Source: Saccharum officinarum | Taxonomy: Eukaryota > Streptophyta > Magnoliopsida > Poales > Poaceae | Reading direction: 5' to 3' | DNA: 64,000 nt | NCBI GenBank assembly: GCA_020631735.1 | Contig: CM036188.1 | Coordinates: 11,078,214 to 11,142,213, forward strand | Shown: in pieces, positions 9,254 to 20,720 of the stretch | Numbering within the stretch: position 1 is the stretch's first letter | How the letters are laid out: the number at the start of each line of letters is the position of its first letter | Made by a program: the position numbers and the translations under genes | Notes under the pieces: model-generated | Told to the model about the DNA's origin: nothing | The model's input: the letters and a program-made list of their open reading frames with translations, nothing else | Database searches by the model: none

Positions 9254-12200
9254 ATGGAGGCTGCCCTGTTGAGCGGGTTCATCAAAACCATCCTGCCGAG
9301 GCTCTTCTCACTGGTAGAAGGGAAATACAAGCTGCACAAGGGCCTCAAGAGCGACATCAAATCCCTGGAGAAAGAGCTCCGTATGATCGCTGTTACAATC
9401 GATGAACAGATCTCGCTGGGGAGGAAGGATCAGGGAGCTGTGCTGAGCCTGTCAGTTGACGAGCTGCGTGAACTGGCTCACCAAATCGAGGACTGCGTAG
9501 ATCGCTTCCTGTACCATGTTACCCGGGAGCAGCAAGCATCCTTGTTTCGTCGGACCATACGGTCGCCGAAGACCCTGTTGTCCCGACAGCGGCTGGCTGC
9601 CGAGGTCCAGGTCCTGAAGAAGATACCGGAGGAGGCGCACCAGCGGGAGAAGAGGTACAGGGTCTTCTCCGGCCTTTCCTCCTCTACCCGGCACGCTGAA
9701 TCGTCTTCCTGTTCGTCTGGATCTGATCCGCACACCCTTAAGGCCGACATCATCGGCATCGACGGTCCCAGAGACGAGCTTGTGCAGCTGTTGGCGGAGG
9801 AGGCAGAGGGCCTAGCAAAGCAGCTCAAGGTGATCTCCATCGTCGGGATCCATGGCTCCGGCAAGACCGTCCTTGCCAGAGAGGTCTACGAGAGCGACGT
9901 CGGCCGGCAGTTCAGTCTGCGGGCGTGGGTTTCTGCTACTGACAGGGGTCCGAGAGAGGTGCTCATGGAGATCCTCCAAGAAATTGGCAGGCCAGTGCTG
10001 GATAACTCTAGTGTTGACCAGCTTACGGTAGATCTCAGGAAACACTTGGGTGAGCAAAGGTAAATTTTTTTTTACCTTATTTATTTCTGCAGATTGTTCA
10101 TGAACCCAATTTCGGGTTTCCATGTCCAAATTGCCTCTCTGAACTCTCAAGACCTGATAAACGTGTAATACCAAGTGAATCCAGGATCTTAGCTTAATTA
10201 GCATTGAAAAGCTTTTGGGGTTGACAAAGTTGTAGTCTTTTGCATACATTTCTCACTGTTCTTTTATTCCTTTTTAATCTCGAGTTTAGAATAGTATCTA
10301 TTCCGAAATTTATTAGCTTCCTGTTCTTCATGCTTAACAGCCATCCCAAAACATAACTCATTCAAACTATCTTTTCTGATAGAGAACAGGAGTTTAATTT
10401 TGTCTGAACTGAAGAGCAAACAAACTTCATAGTACTGATTGAGTAGTAACAAGAATCAGAAGTGTTCACCAACTCATTCAGAAAGAAACGGTGTTTATTC
10501 GACACACTGATTGTTGAGGATAGAGATTATGTTTGCTCTGCACATTTTGATATGCTGTCGTCAGCTGGGTCTATTAACTTTTTGTTGGCAATTTCTCTTA
10601 TAGGTATTTCATCGTAATTGACGACATGCAAACAGATCAGTGGAGTACCATTGAAGCTGCCTTCCCAGAAGATAATGTTGTTAGCAGCAGAGTAATGGTG
10701 ACAACAACTATCCAGTCAGTGGCTAATGCTTGCAGCTCTTCTAACGGTTATGTGCACAAAATGAAAAGACTTGGCAATAAACACTCAGAGCAATTGTTTA
10801 TCAAGAAAGCTTGCCCGACGAAATATTCAGGTTATACTCGACCAGAATCAAAAGAAGTTCTGAAGAAATGTGATGGCCAACCACTTGCTCTTGTTACCAT
10901 GGGCCAATTCTTGAGGAAAAATGGTTGGCCCACAGGACCCAACTGCGAAGATGTGTGTAGAGATCTTAGACGTCATCTGGAGCAGGATGACACATTGGAG
11001 AGAATGCGAAGGGTGCTTATCCACAGCTTCTCTAGTCTTCCTGGCCATGGTCCCAAAGCCTGCCTTTTGTATTTTGGTATGTTTCCATCTGGTCATCCCA
11101 TAAAGAGGAAGAGGCTGATGAGGCGATGGTTAGCAGAGGGATTTGTAGAAGCACAACCTTCATCCAGTGAAAATTTCAACACCCTCATAGACCGGAACAT
11201 TATTGAGCCCATCGGCATACGTAATGATGATCAGGTAAAGACATGCAAAACATATGGCATGATGCGTGAGTTCATTTTGCTAATGTCCACCTCCCAGGAC
11301 TTCATCACCCTGCTTTCTGGCAACAAAGTTGAACGCAAATATGTGCGTCGGCTTTCTCTCCATCACCATAGTGCTACAAGTGGCAGTTCTTTGGACATTG
11401 ACTTATCTCTTGTTAGATCTCTGATGGTTTTTGGGGAGGCTGGCAAAACTATTTTGAGTTTCCAAAAGTACGAGCTATTGAGAGTCTTGGATCTTGAACA
11501 ATGTACCGACCTGGAAGATGATCACCTCAAAGACATATGCAACCTTTTTCTTCTGAAATATCTGAGCCTCGGGGAAACTATTAAAAGTCTTCCAAAGGAG
11601 ATAGAAAAGCTGAAACTTTTGGAGACACTTGATTTGAGGAGAACAAAGGTGAAAATACTACCTATAGAGGTCCTCCTGCTCCCCTGTTTACTCCATCTGT
11701 TTGGCAAGTTCCAACTTTCTGATAAAGTCAAGATAACAAGTGACATGCAGAAGTTTTTCTTGACTGAACAGAGTAACTTAGAGACACTTGCAGGATTTGT
11801 CACGGATGGGTGTCAAGGATTCCCGCAAATCATGAATTACATGATGAATTTGAGAAAGCTCAAGATATGGCTTGAGAGGAGTGATAGAAGCACCAACTTC
11901 ACCGATCTTGTGAATGCTGTCCAAAAGTTCATCCATGATGACAAAGAAGAGAGCAATGATCCCCGTTCTCTATCACTTCATTTCAATGATGGCACTGAAA
12001 ACATCCTGAACTCTTTGAAGGCTCCTTGTTACCTTAGGTCATTGAAGTTAAAAGGGAAGTTGTTAGAACTTCCCCAGTTTGTCATATCGATGCGGGGTCT
12101 CCGGGAGTTGTGCCTTTCATCAACGAAATTGACAGTAGGTCTCCTTGCAGCATTGGCTAACTTGAAAGACTTGCAGCATCTCAAGCTGATTGCGGATGTC

Positions 12201-12722
12201 CTTGAAGATTTTATCATTGAAGATCAGGCATTCCCCGGGCTGCTACACCTGTGTTTTGTCCTGCAATGTGCCACGTTACCAACAATTGAAGAAGGAGCTT
12301 TGCCGTACCTCATCTCACTTAAGCTAATCTGCAAAGACCTAGTTGGTCTTGCTGACATCAAAATCAACCGCCTCACATGTCTTAAGGAAGTCAGTCTAGA
12401 TCATAGAGTTGCTCCGGAAACAAGAGAAACCTGGGAAAAAGCCGCCAAGGAGCATTCAAATAGGCCAAGAGTATTGTTGGTCAACGCAGCTGATGAAAGC
12501 GAAAGTGAGGCTGCAGACTGTTCTGTTGCTTCAGCGCCAGCTGTGAGTGAGGCTAATGAAACTTCTCCCACATCAGAGGTTGCTGTACAAGTGGATGACA
12601 TTCAGATGATAGTTAACCAGGGGCCGTCTGCTTTCAATAATATTGGTTTCCCAGAGGTCACGCGTGGTTTAACTGAATTGACAATTGCTCGGAATGGAAA
12701 TGTGTCTTCTTACACCTATTGA
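9254..12722 (+). CDS. CC-NB-ARC-LRR immune receptor (NLR), complete
   Basis: Two exons, 9254-10059 and 10604-12722, encode 974 residues. The intron obeys GT-AG, and joining it rebuilds the kinase-2 motif RYFIVIDDMQ (residues 269-278), which proves the splice. The start MEAALLSGFIKTILPRL is family-typical; an in-frame ATG at 9203 lies in the MULE repeat and adds an unrelated 17 residues. In order: coiled coil with AHQIEDCVDRF (75-85), P-loop VGIHGSGKTVLA (lysine 204), RNBS-A FSLRAWVSATDR, RNBS-B SRVMVTTT, GLPL as CDGQPLALVTMGQ (358-370), RNBS-D CLLYFGMFP (422-430). Where MHD/VHD is expected there is YGMMREF (486-492). Leucine-rich repeats start near 516. The last 80 residues are acidic/serine-rich and match no domain I know. 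It is a cytosolic pathogen sensor or helper by family. It is divergent from the NLR at 1-660. Confidence 0.93.
10060..10603 (+). other. Intron of the NLR gene
   Basis: Donor CAAAG|GTAAATTT, acceptor TTCTCTTATAG|GTATTTC, 544 bases, T-rich. It splits an AGG codon after its second base. The position between P-loop/RNBS-A and kinase-2 is a common intron site in grass CC-NLR genes. Confidence 0.88.
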
Positions 12723-13608
12723 TCCTTGATTGCCCATGGTCAGTTTAGTTGCACTTACACCCCATTACTATGAGGCTAGTATCCTGTGAATTACAGATCT
12801 TTTGTTGTTAAGGCCATAAATTGCAGATTATGGCACAACAAGCTGGTACGTCCCAACAATGGCATTACTTTTTTTTTTTGCTCTGCACGAATCTATAAAT
12901 TTCATCACTCTTTGCAATTTCTGTTGCCATTTTTATACAAATATGGTGATGCCATGTCATTTTGACTTTGCAGCATATATGAAAGCAACGTTTCTAGTTG
13001 CTTGCTGGAGGTGCTAGAATATTGATGCAACTTCTGTTTATTACTCGAAGGCTACAGGGATCTCATAACAAGGATGGTTGAAGATAATTTGCGATTGTTT
13101 CCTTCAGTGTCACTGAAAAGCCATTTGTAACAATAAAGCATACCTTTGCTCTCTACTTTTTTTGAAGTTAATTCAGATGCTACATTCACGGTTGGGCTTG
13201 GACTTCATTACTATATTTATCCAGCTGTTTAGTTGTTTCATATACAATATATTGGTGATTTCTGTTGTTATATAATACTAGGTGAATTCTCCACTTGTTG
13301 CGGGAATTGGGAGGTTGTTTTTATATGAATGAATGCACAGGGTAAATGAGTAACAACATAGAGAGTATCAATAATAATTATGCAGTTGCCGATGAAAAGA
13401 ATTTGAATTGATGTAGCAAAAAATCAGCAATATGTGATTGGTACGGTAGATATAAACTTTGGGGGATGAAGTATGCATGGAGAAGTAATTGGGAGCCAAT
13501 TCTCTAGTGCCTTTGAAAAAAAAAATCAGTTCCTTATACACCATCCCGTGTGTAGGTATGATAGACGGGCCCAAATGTGTCTATGACATGTGAACCTGAT
13601 GACAGTTA
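12723..13608 (+). other. 3' flank of the NLR gene
   Basis: AT-rich sequence without a further gene. AATAAA at 13132-13137, about 410 bases after the stop, is a candidate polyadenylation signal. Nothing else is recognised. Confidence 0.4.
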
Positions 13609-14021
13609 GGGTGTGTCTGGCAACTATGTGGGAAGAGTCATCAGAATTAGTGGTGAGAGTTGATAGAGGGAATTAAGGTGGGAGATTGATTATTAGTCCC
13701 AATCATTTGTTTGGTTCGTGGAGGGAAATAAGAAAGAGAATTGAAGAGAGAATTCAATCCGCTGTTTGGTGTGGGGGCTGTGAGGGGGAAATTAAAAGTC
13801 AAATCGTGATGGACTGTGAGGATCTACTTTTCTTTTATTAAGAACACAATTCTCACCCAATTACCATCCCTCCCCTAGGGAATTGATTAGTAGAGATGGC
13901 CCTCTAAACTCCCCTTTCCTTTCCCACCAAAACTCCCATTCCCACTAAACAAAAGATTTCTAAACTCCTATCTCTAAACTCTCATTCTCTGCTTTCAATT
14001 ACCCCTCAACCAAATGAGCCG
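13609..14021. mobile_element. Tourist-like (PIF/Harbinger) MITE
   Basis: The left end GGGTGTGTCTGGCAAC and the inverted right end GGCTCATTTGGTTGAGG are imperfect terminal repeats. TTA flanks both sides (13606-13608 and 14022-14024), the three-base Tourist duplication. The interior carries inverted CCCACC/GGTGGG-type words around AATTGA. It is 413 bp. Confidence 0.7.
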
Positions 14022-14634
14022 TTAAGGGATTTGAAATTTTCACCATGAACCATGCCACAGGGGAAATTAACTCAAATAAATCCTCTTGCATTCCCATGTT
14101 ATAATTGGCGGCAAACAATCAGTTGTGTTTTAAATGAAAAAAAAATCTATGGAACGAAATCAGAACTTATGTCGCATTAATCAAGTACAGATATGTTTGT
14201 AGAAAAAGTTTTTAAGGCTTATTGTGGTATACTCTGAAATGACCTTGATCTATTTACTAAATTACATCGGATGGTTACTATCATCTATTATGTCAAAATA
14301 TATATTTATTTAAATTTTTATTTCGTAAAATAGAATAAATATGGAAAGTTTTAGATATTGAAAATCATTTTCTAGATCTAATGGATGCATGTGTGATCTA
14401 TTGGATGTGATGAATTTCTCATTTTGTAATTTTGGATGTGATATATTTTGATTACAATGTTAGCTTTTTGATGCGTGTGACGTGATTTGCTCCCCAGCCT
14501 CCGTGTGCTAGCGTGTTAGGTGCTGAGGGTGCCGATTTTTTTCGGCATAGTGGCAAGCTACACCTGAGGGAGTGAAACATGCATAAATATCTAACACACT
14601 ACGCATACTGCCATATCTTAGTTCGGAAAACCAA
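14022..14634. other. Intergenic, nothing recognised
   Basis: AT-rich sequence. No open frame, terminal repeat or conserved motif could be identified. Confidence 0.4.
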
Positions 14635-14939
14635 GTGCCCATCCATCAAGTGCAGCTTGTGCAGATTTCATTAGGAAACGCCGCATCATCATCAGCTCTG
14701 CTGCAATGTCTGTGCGTTGCGCACCGCAGAGAGTATGGGCACGAAGGGAGGAACGAAAGCGCGCGCACCATTACTCGATTTGGCGCCATGTTATGCAGAG
14801 CAGAGCAGAGCAGGTGGGCCACGAATTGGTCGCGCGAACTGCAAACAGAGGAAGTCGTATTTGGGTCACGAACTGGCAGCTGGACCGGTGATTTGCTTTT
14901 TCTGGGCCTGGGCTGCTTCCTCCTCAATTGTTTTCGTGG

Positions 14940-17550
14940 GCCTGAGGGCCCATGCTCCTCGTATCTTCTTCCTTCCGCCGTCCGTCCTTTCCCCTTGGCA
15001 ACGGTGGGGGATGGCGGCGCCGCATCACTCTCTGAGTCGACTCCAATGCCGCCGCAGCTTCCGCCGCTCGCCTTCTCCACTGCTCGCTCAGCCTGCCCCC
15101 TCATCCGAGCCTCCGTCGGGCACCTCTGCCAGGCAAGGCATCCCTCTCAGGGGCCAACACCTTGATCTCATTCTTATCTCCATCGATCTGTCCCCCCTCA
15201 GTAATGAGCTACCCTTCTGTTCCGCATCAATCTTTCTCAAGCTTGCGCGGCTAGACGGGTGCTGCATCTCGACTCTCGGGATAGCATAATATTCCCTTTG
15301 TGCCAACACCTTGGCCCTCGTATGTCGAAACCACATATTTTTCATGTACCATCTATTTCAGCTTTTGTATCTGGTAGACTGGACTAAAGCAAAGAATCTC
15401 ATCCATCGAGTGCTGCTCATATATGCAGCTTCCCAGATCAGAGGTCATCAATTAATCCGCTTATTTACTAACTTGGCCTTCCCATGAACCGACCAAAAGT
15501 TGCCATCTCCACGAACTGCCGGTCAGTTCATCTCTCAAGCACCTTATTTCAGAAACCATGCTAGCATGTCAGTGACATAACTTGCTGATTTGGTTAGTCT
15601 CTGCTTGAATATGTAGTGTCTTATACAGTTATACTCTTACAGTAACAGCTAACCCCTGTGCAAAGATGCAGCTCGTGAGGTGTTGGAGAATAGTGGCCTT
15701 TTTGTTTTATTTATTTAGTTTCAGCTCTCTGATTGCAGCTTGCAACTAGCCATTCTGTACATTAACATTACCTACTTTATATCTAGAAAGGCAGCAAATG
15801 TTGCTTGAGTTGTGATATGATGTTGTGCCATTTTTTCATTGCTACTAGGTCACTTGTTTTTTGAAGGCTCTGCGGAATAAACATTTCTACAAACAAACAA
15901 TTAGAGTTGACAGACTATTACTAAAGGAACAGTTGAGTTATTCAAGCTTGTTGATTGGATTGGTTTGGAGTTCTGTATGACTGTATCATCTGAAGGAGGG
16001 GCAACTCAGCTGGAACCTTAATCCAACATTGATGAACTTCCTGGTTCACACATATGTGGTGTGATTGAAGGGTCACATGAAAAACCTCACAATCCTGATG
16101 TGTCTTTCTTTGGTAAACTGTCAGAATATTTAGTGATCAAGAACAAATCCCATCCCAAAGTCCCAAACTCAAGAATAGAACATTAAAAGTCAACAGAACT
16201 GAAGTTGTAACAGAATGTGGTCAGTCTATCAGTTATCAGAATGCTGTACATGAGAAAACCCGAAACAGTGAACTTCTTGTGAATCCTTTTGTCCAAGCTG
16301 GTACTGGTTGTTTTTCTGAGGAGAAAACATTGCCAAGCATGTTGATTCATGCAAGGATGCATACAACAGATTCATGCAGACTGAATCTCATTGTGGGTGA
16401 CAATATTTTTTCAGTCTCTGATGTTAGCATGTTCTGCTCTTTCCCATAGTATAGAGCTTTCTGGTACTAGTCTTGAGGATCAGTGGATAAGTCAATCTTG
16501 TGAAATCCTAAGTAATGCTAAAGTTTGTCTGAAATATCACATCGATTGCACCTCTTGTGAGAGATAGAGGACCCTTCTTGAGTTCTTGTTCATGAAAGTC
16601 CTGGTACTGATGTTTGGCCTGAGGACAAGGGTTTAGATCACTCTAATGTCATGCAAGTTGATACTGAGGTTTACGGAGGTACTTCAGAACAGGTAGAATG
16701 TCACCAAGGCGGGGCAGATGACAAGGCACCACGGAATGTTTCATTTTGCTCAAGCCATAATTATGCAGGGACGTTATAACGTTATAATTCGGTAGAGAGT
16801 TATGGAGGGAAAAATAGAGCAAAATATGGATGGAAACATAGAACAGACTGCAGAAAAGGAAACAGAATCTGTTCATCTGCTGACACAAAGTCAAGAACGT
16901 CAATTTCAGTGGAACCTACATCCCATTGTCAGCAGATCAGCTCAACTACTTATACAGTAAGCACTTATGCAAGCTGTAAATGAGCAAAGAACAAAACTCA
17001 AAGGACAAAAATGCTTCTTTGTATAAAAGTATTGCTAAAATGCATGAGCTACTACTGAATTTTCCTTATCCAAACGGTAAGGTTGAGATGTCCACAATCA
17101 GATCAAGTAAGCTATGATGCCCTGACTACTCTATTTTTTTGAAACTGCAAGACTCCTAATCTTTCTACTCGTTAATATTCAGAACTGTTTCACCTAGTTA
17201 GAGTGAACACTGCCTTTTTGTGATGCACACCTTTTTTTCTGTCAATTCTCTATAGTAAGTTGGATAGAAAACAAAAAATAAGTTGGTATTATGTCTACCT
17301 TCCAAATAAGTCTAAAGTATGGTTGCTTTTGTAGAAAAGCGAAAGCCTAAACTAAGGCCTGTGCATTTCAAGAAGAAAATACACAAAGTAATTAAGAGGA
17401 CTGATCGGAGATGCATGAGGTTTTATTTCACTCTGTCAAGAATGTGCTGAAAATTGCCATCCCTGAATCATTTTGTAACAAGGGAAGTGTTATGGACGCT
17501 CAGTTTCATGTTCGCCTGAAATTAGAGTCATTTACCAATGGGTTGTATTG
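14940..17550 (+). pseudogene. Decayed, unidentified gene-like region
   Basis: A GC-rich block at about 14940-15260, with the composition of a grass first exon, is followed by AT-rich sequence holding gene-like pieces on the plus strand. One run of about 65 codons (about 16250-16450) reads HEKTRNSELLVNPFVQAGTG onward and hits TAG. The next frame then continues IELSGTSLEDQWISQSCEIL. Another piece near 17335-17420 reads KRKPKLRPVHFKKKIHKVIK and then breaks. Shifts and stops between the pieces suggest a pseudogene, though unrecognised introns could mimic this. I do not recognise the protein and assign no function. It ends where the duplicated 11-kb segment begins. Confidence 0.35.
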
Positions 17551-18303
17551 TACCTATGGAAAATAGTGCCATACTGAAAGTGTTTTTTTTTTGTGGTTCC
17601 TCCATGTGTGACCTTGGTCCTTAACTTTCCCCAGTGTCACTATAAAGCTCTCAACTTTCACGTTTTGTATACGAAAGCTGCCCTTTTGGTTCCTGTTTCA
17701 CGTCTGGTCAAATCAACCTTGTGCCAATGGCTGTTGTGGCTGGCAGTTCCACTTGGCTCACTACCATTGATACGCAAGCCCATGAAATCTGGTGGATACC
17801 TGAATGGTGCGGCAGAGAACCCTTGTTAAGTAAAGCTGAGTCCTTTGCTACCGGGCATTCATTCACTGCTGGTCACTCCTAAATCTACCTGGTATGGACT
17901 TCTAAATCGATTCCTCTTGGCTTTACTACGGTATCACCAGATTAGCAAGAAAAGCTTTCCTCCACAATCAAGCCAAAGAAAGCGCATTTCCTAAGCTAAG
18001 AATGTGGTGCCTAAGAAGGAAATATCCTTTATTCTTATCTATGATCAAGATCCAAGACTATGAAGAGTCAAATGATTCAGATAAGCAGACATAATAAATA
18101 GAGTACCAGATATTATTAGTTTGACCATCGATTGAATAGGTATCATGATGCTTAAATTACTACATAGAAATCAAGGTCAGGAAGCAAGTTAGAAGTTGTG
18201 TTGGTTTTACTGTTTTGCCAATGTGCAAAGTTAACGCAGCAATCTTATTATCTTTTTCCACATACACTAGCAGGGTTAGTAATTCTGTATTAATTCGATT
18301 CTC

Positions 18304-19274
18304 ATGTCATTTTACATTTTTGTCAAGTACTACAATGCCTTTGTCGTACATGTAAGAAAACGTCGGCCGCCTACCTTGCAGTCTCCATCAGTAAAGCTGA
18401 TCATCAGTGGGAGCAGATCCAAATTTGCCAATCATTCAAACTTTACAGAATATGACTTGCTCGTGCGCTCTGTACCACATATTTCCTCTCAGCTGGTTTT
18501 ATTTATCTCCTGATCGATGGATGTGCCAATATATACATGGTTCTGAACTTCTGATGCACCCAAGATCTGCTAGTGTTCTACTAGTACTTTATGTATGATG
18601 TAAACATAAAACTGCATCTGCGCTTTCTTTGCCAATGAATTCTGTTGGTTTATTTTGTTTGAACTCTGCGTTTTCCATTTCACAAGATATGTATATGCAC
18701 TTATTAATAATAGCATCACGATCGTTGGTACAGCGAATTCACAACTCAAGATATGATCTTAAAGACATGAGAATGAATTTTGATGGAAACAGGAGGGATT
18801 TCCCCCCTACTGTGCATTTATTTATTAAGAAAGGAGAACCAGCATACAGAAAAGTTCAAGAGACAAAAAAAGGAAAAAAAAGTAAATAAGCAAAATTACA
18901 ACAGGGCTTCTAGCCATTGTTACATGGAATGAAATTAAAGTATGTTGTATATATGGAAGGAAAGTACTTCCTTGCTCTGTGAATAACCAGAGCAAACTCC
19001 AATGCCATATATTACACATATATGATAGCCGGAGCTTGCATTCACATGTTCCTCACCCAACGCTAGTTGCAGTAGTTTCTAGCAGGTATATGTAGGGGGG
19101 GAGATGGATGATGCCATGCTTGCAACAATGGATACATCAGCAGCAGAGAAGCAAAGGAACCAGGAGAAAAAGGTGAAAAAGAAACCAAGGTGTGTGACCC
19201 GAAGGATGCAAAACCGAACAGGTAGAGGCAGGCAGGCATGCCATTAGCAGCTCACGCAGGAGCTAGCTAGCACT
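18304..19274. other. Spacer downstream of rbcS copy 1
   Basis: Roughly one kb of AT-rich sequence after the rbcS stop (gene on the minus strand). It contains the 3' UTR, but a clear polyadenylation signal could not be fixed. Short frames here are repeated in copy 2 and show no protein-like features. Confidence 0.4.
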
Positions 19275-19880
19275 TTACTCGCTGCCCGCGGGCTTGTAGG
19301 CGATGAAGCTGACGCACTGCGTCTGCCTGATGTTGTCGAAGCCCAGGATGCGGACGTAGGCGTCCGGGTAGGACGCGATGGCCTCCTGCAGCTCCTTGTA
19401 CACCTGCGACGCGTCGGTGCAGCCGAACATGGGCAGCTTCCACATGGTCCAGTACCGGCCGTCGTAGTAGCACGGGGAGGTGGAGTTCTCGCGGTACACG
19501 AAGCCTTCCTTGCTGAACTCGAGGCAGGGCACCCAGTTGTTGCGCAGCAGGTAGTCCACCTGCTTCAGCAGCTGCTCCTGCGTCAGCGGCGGCAGGTACG
19601 ACAGCGTCTCGAACTTCTTGTTGCCGTACGCCGGCCACACCTGCATCGATGTACGTGTTTGGGTTGCATTTGCTGCAGCTGCAAAGAAGATGGCCGGAGC
19701 AAAGAACGAAAGGCCGGCGGTTGCTTGTTATGTTACCTGCATGCACCGGATCCTGCCGCCGTTGCTGACTTTGGCAAGGCTGGTGGTGGAGCGGCGGGCG
19801 ACGGGGAGGCTGGCGGTGGACTTGAGTCCCTGGAACGGAGCGACGGCGGTGGCGGACGAGGCCATCACGGTGGGCGCCAT
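19275..19880 (-). CDS. rbcS: RuBisCO small subunit precursor, copy 1
   Basis: Exon 1 (19737-19880, 48 codons) and exon 2 (19275-19640) encode 169 residues. The 96-base intron has donor ATGCAG|GTAACA and acceptor GATGCAG|GTGTGG. Residues 1-46 are a chloroplast transit peptide ([26 protein letters not shown]). The mature protein starts [20 protein letters not shown]. Family landmarks are [39 protein letters not shown] and the end [13 protein letters not shown]. RbcS joins the plastid-encoded large subunit to form the L8S8 CO2-fixing enzyme of the Calvin cycle in the stroma (bundle sheath in C4 grasses). Length and intron position are normal, and the frame is intact. It differs from copy 2 at residues 5 (V/M) and 166 (A/E). 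Confidence 0.97.
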
Positions 19881-19978
19881 GGCTGGACTAGCTAGTAATA
19901 GTAGTGAGCTGAGGGAGCTTGCTGCCTTGCTTTGCTGCTTATTGCTTGGGTCGTCCTGTAGGCTCCCCCACCGACGGC

Positions 19979-19985
19979 ATATATA
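19979..19985 (-). promoter_or_regulatory. TATA box of rbcS copy 1
   Basis: TATATAT on the minus strand, about 100 bases upstream of the ATG at 19880; start of transcription expected about 70 bases before the ATG. The same arrangement is in copy 2. Confidence 0.75.
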
Positions 19986-20146
19986 GAAGAGGCAGCGCGC
20001 GTGCGTCCATGGCGATGGATGGCTGTCGTTCGGGCAGGACGAAGCGGATGTGGGAGGAGTGGCCACCGTTCTCCCGTGGCCGCACCCGGCCAGCCTGGCC
20101 TATCCTGATCGCGTCCGCCGCCACATGTCGCTTACCCGTGGCGCGC

Positions 20147-20152
20147 CTTATC
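20147..20152 (-). promoter_or_regulatory. I-box (GATAAG) of the rbcS copy 1 promoter
   Basis: GATAAG read on the minus strand about 165 bases upstream of the TATA box. I-boxes of this form are conserved light-response elements of plant rbcS promoters. A CACATGTGG E-box-like word lies nearby (about 20121-20130). Function is inferred from the motif. Confidence 0.5.
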
Positions 20153-20280
20153 GTCTGAGCCAGCCACATGGAGCCACGGCATTGTTGGACTATATGTGAT
20201 GTGCCGGGGACTTTGTAGATAGATAGAGGAGGTAGCAGATAGATAAGCAGGAAGTGGTGAAAGGCACACTACTAGAAACC

Positions 20281-20720
20281 AAAGTTTCCCTGGCCGTGCC
20301 CGGACTCACTCGCTATCTCCGATTAAACCTAGGTATATATTGAGCAGGACGTCGTGGCCGTGGCCATGGCCGGACTCGCTCGATAGCTCGTGCACGAGCG
20401 AGGATCCCAGGTGGTCCTGCTCCGACGGTGAAGGAAGACTCCTCTGCTCGTCTCATTCCTCATGCAATCTGCGCCGCACAAGCTGTTTCCAAAATTTCCC
20501 TGGCCGTGGCCGGACTCGCTCGCTATCTCCGGTCTCCCGTCGCCGATCAAACCGAGGTATAGAGCCGGACACGTCGCGGCCGTGGCCGGACTCGCTCGCT
20601 AGCTCGTCGTCCACGAGCCAGGATCCGAGGTGGTCGTGGTCCTGCTCGGTCGGTGAAGACTCCTTCCTGATCTACTCGTCCCCTTCCTCCCTGCAATCTG
20701 CGCCGCACAAGCTCTGCCGT
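20281..20720. repeat. GC-rich tandem repeat, two units of about 210-230 bp
   Basis: Unit 1 starts AAAGTTTCCCTGGCCGTG (20281) and unit 2 AAAATTTCCCTGGCCGTG (20491). Both run through CGGACTCGCTCGCTA, CACGAGC(C/G)AGGATCC, GGTGGTC..CTGCTC, GAAGACTCC and CTGCAATCTGCGCCGCACAAGCT in the same order. A third copy with 3' flank lies at about 24740-25155. The long open frames here result from the GC-rich repetition and are not protein-like. Confidence 0.8.

Noticed and set aside
14635..15289. Frames of 176 and 190 codons on the plus strand
   Set aside because: Three overlapping frames in GC-rich sequence with basic, serine/proline-rich composition. The region is more likely a first exon/UTR of the decayed gene than a complete coding region.
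19267..19746. 159-codon minus-strand frame over rbcS ([11 protein letters not shown]..)
   Set aside because: An out-of-frame reading of the rbcS second exon plus intron. The spliced rbcS frame is unambiguous. The same applies to 30368-30847.
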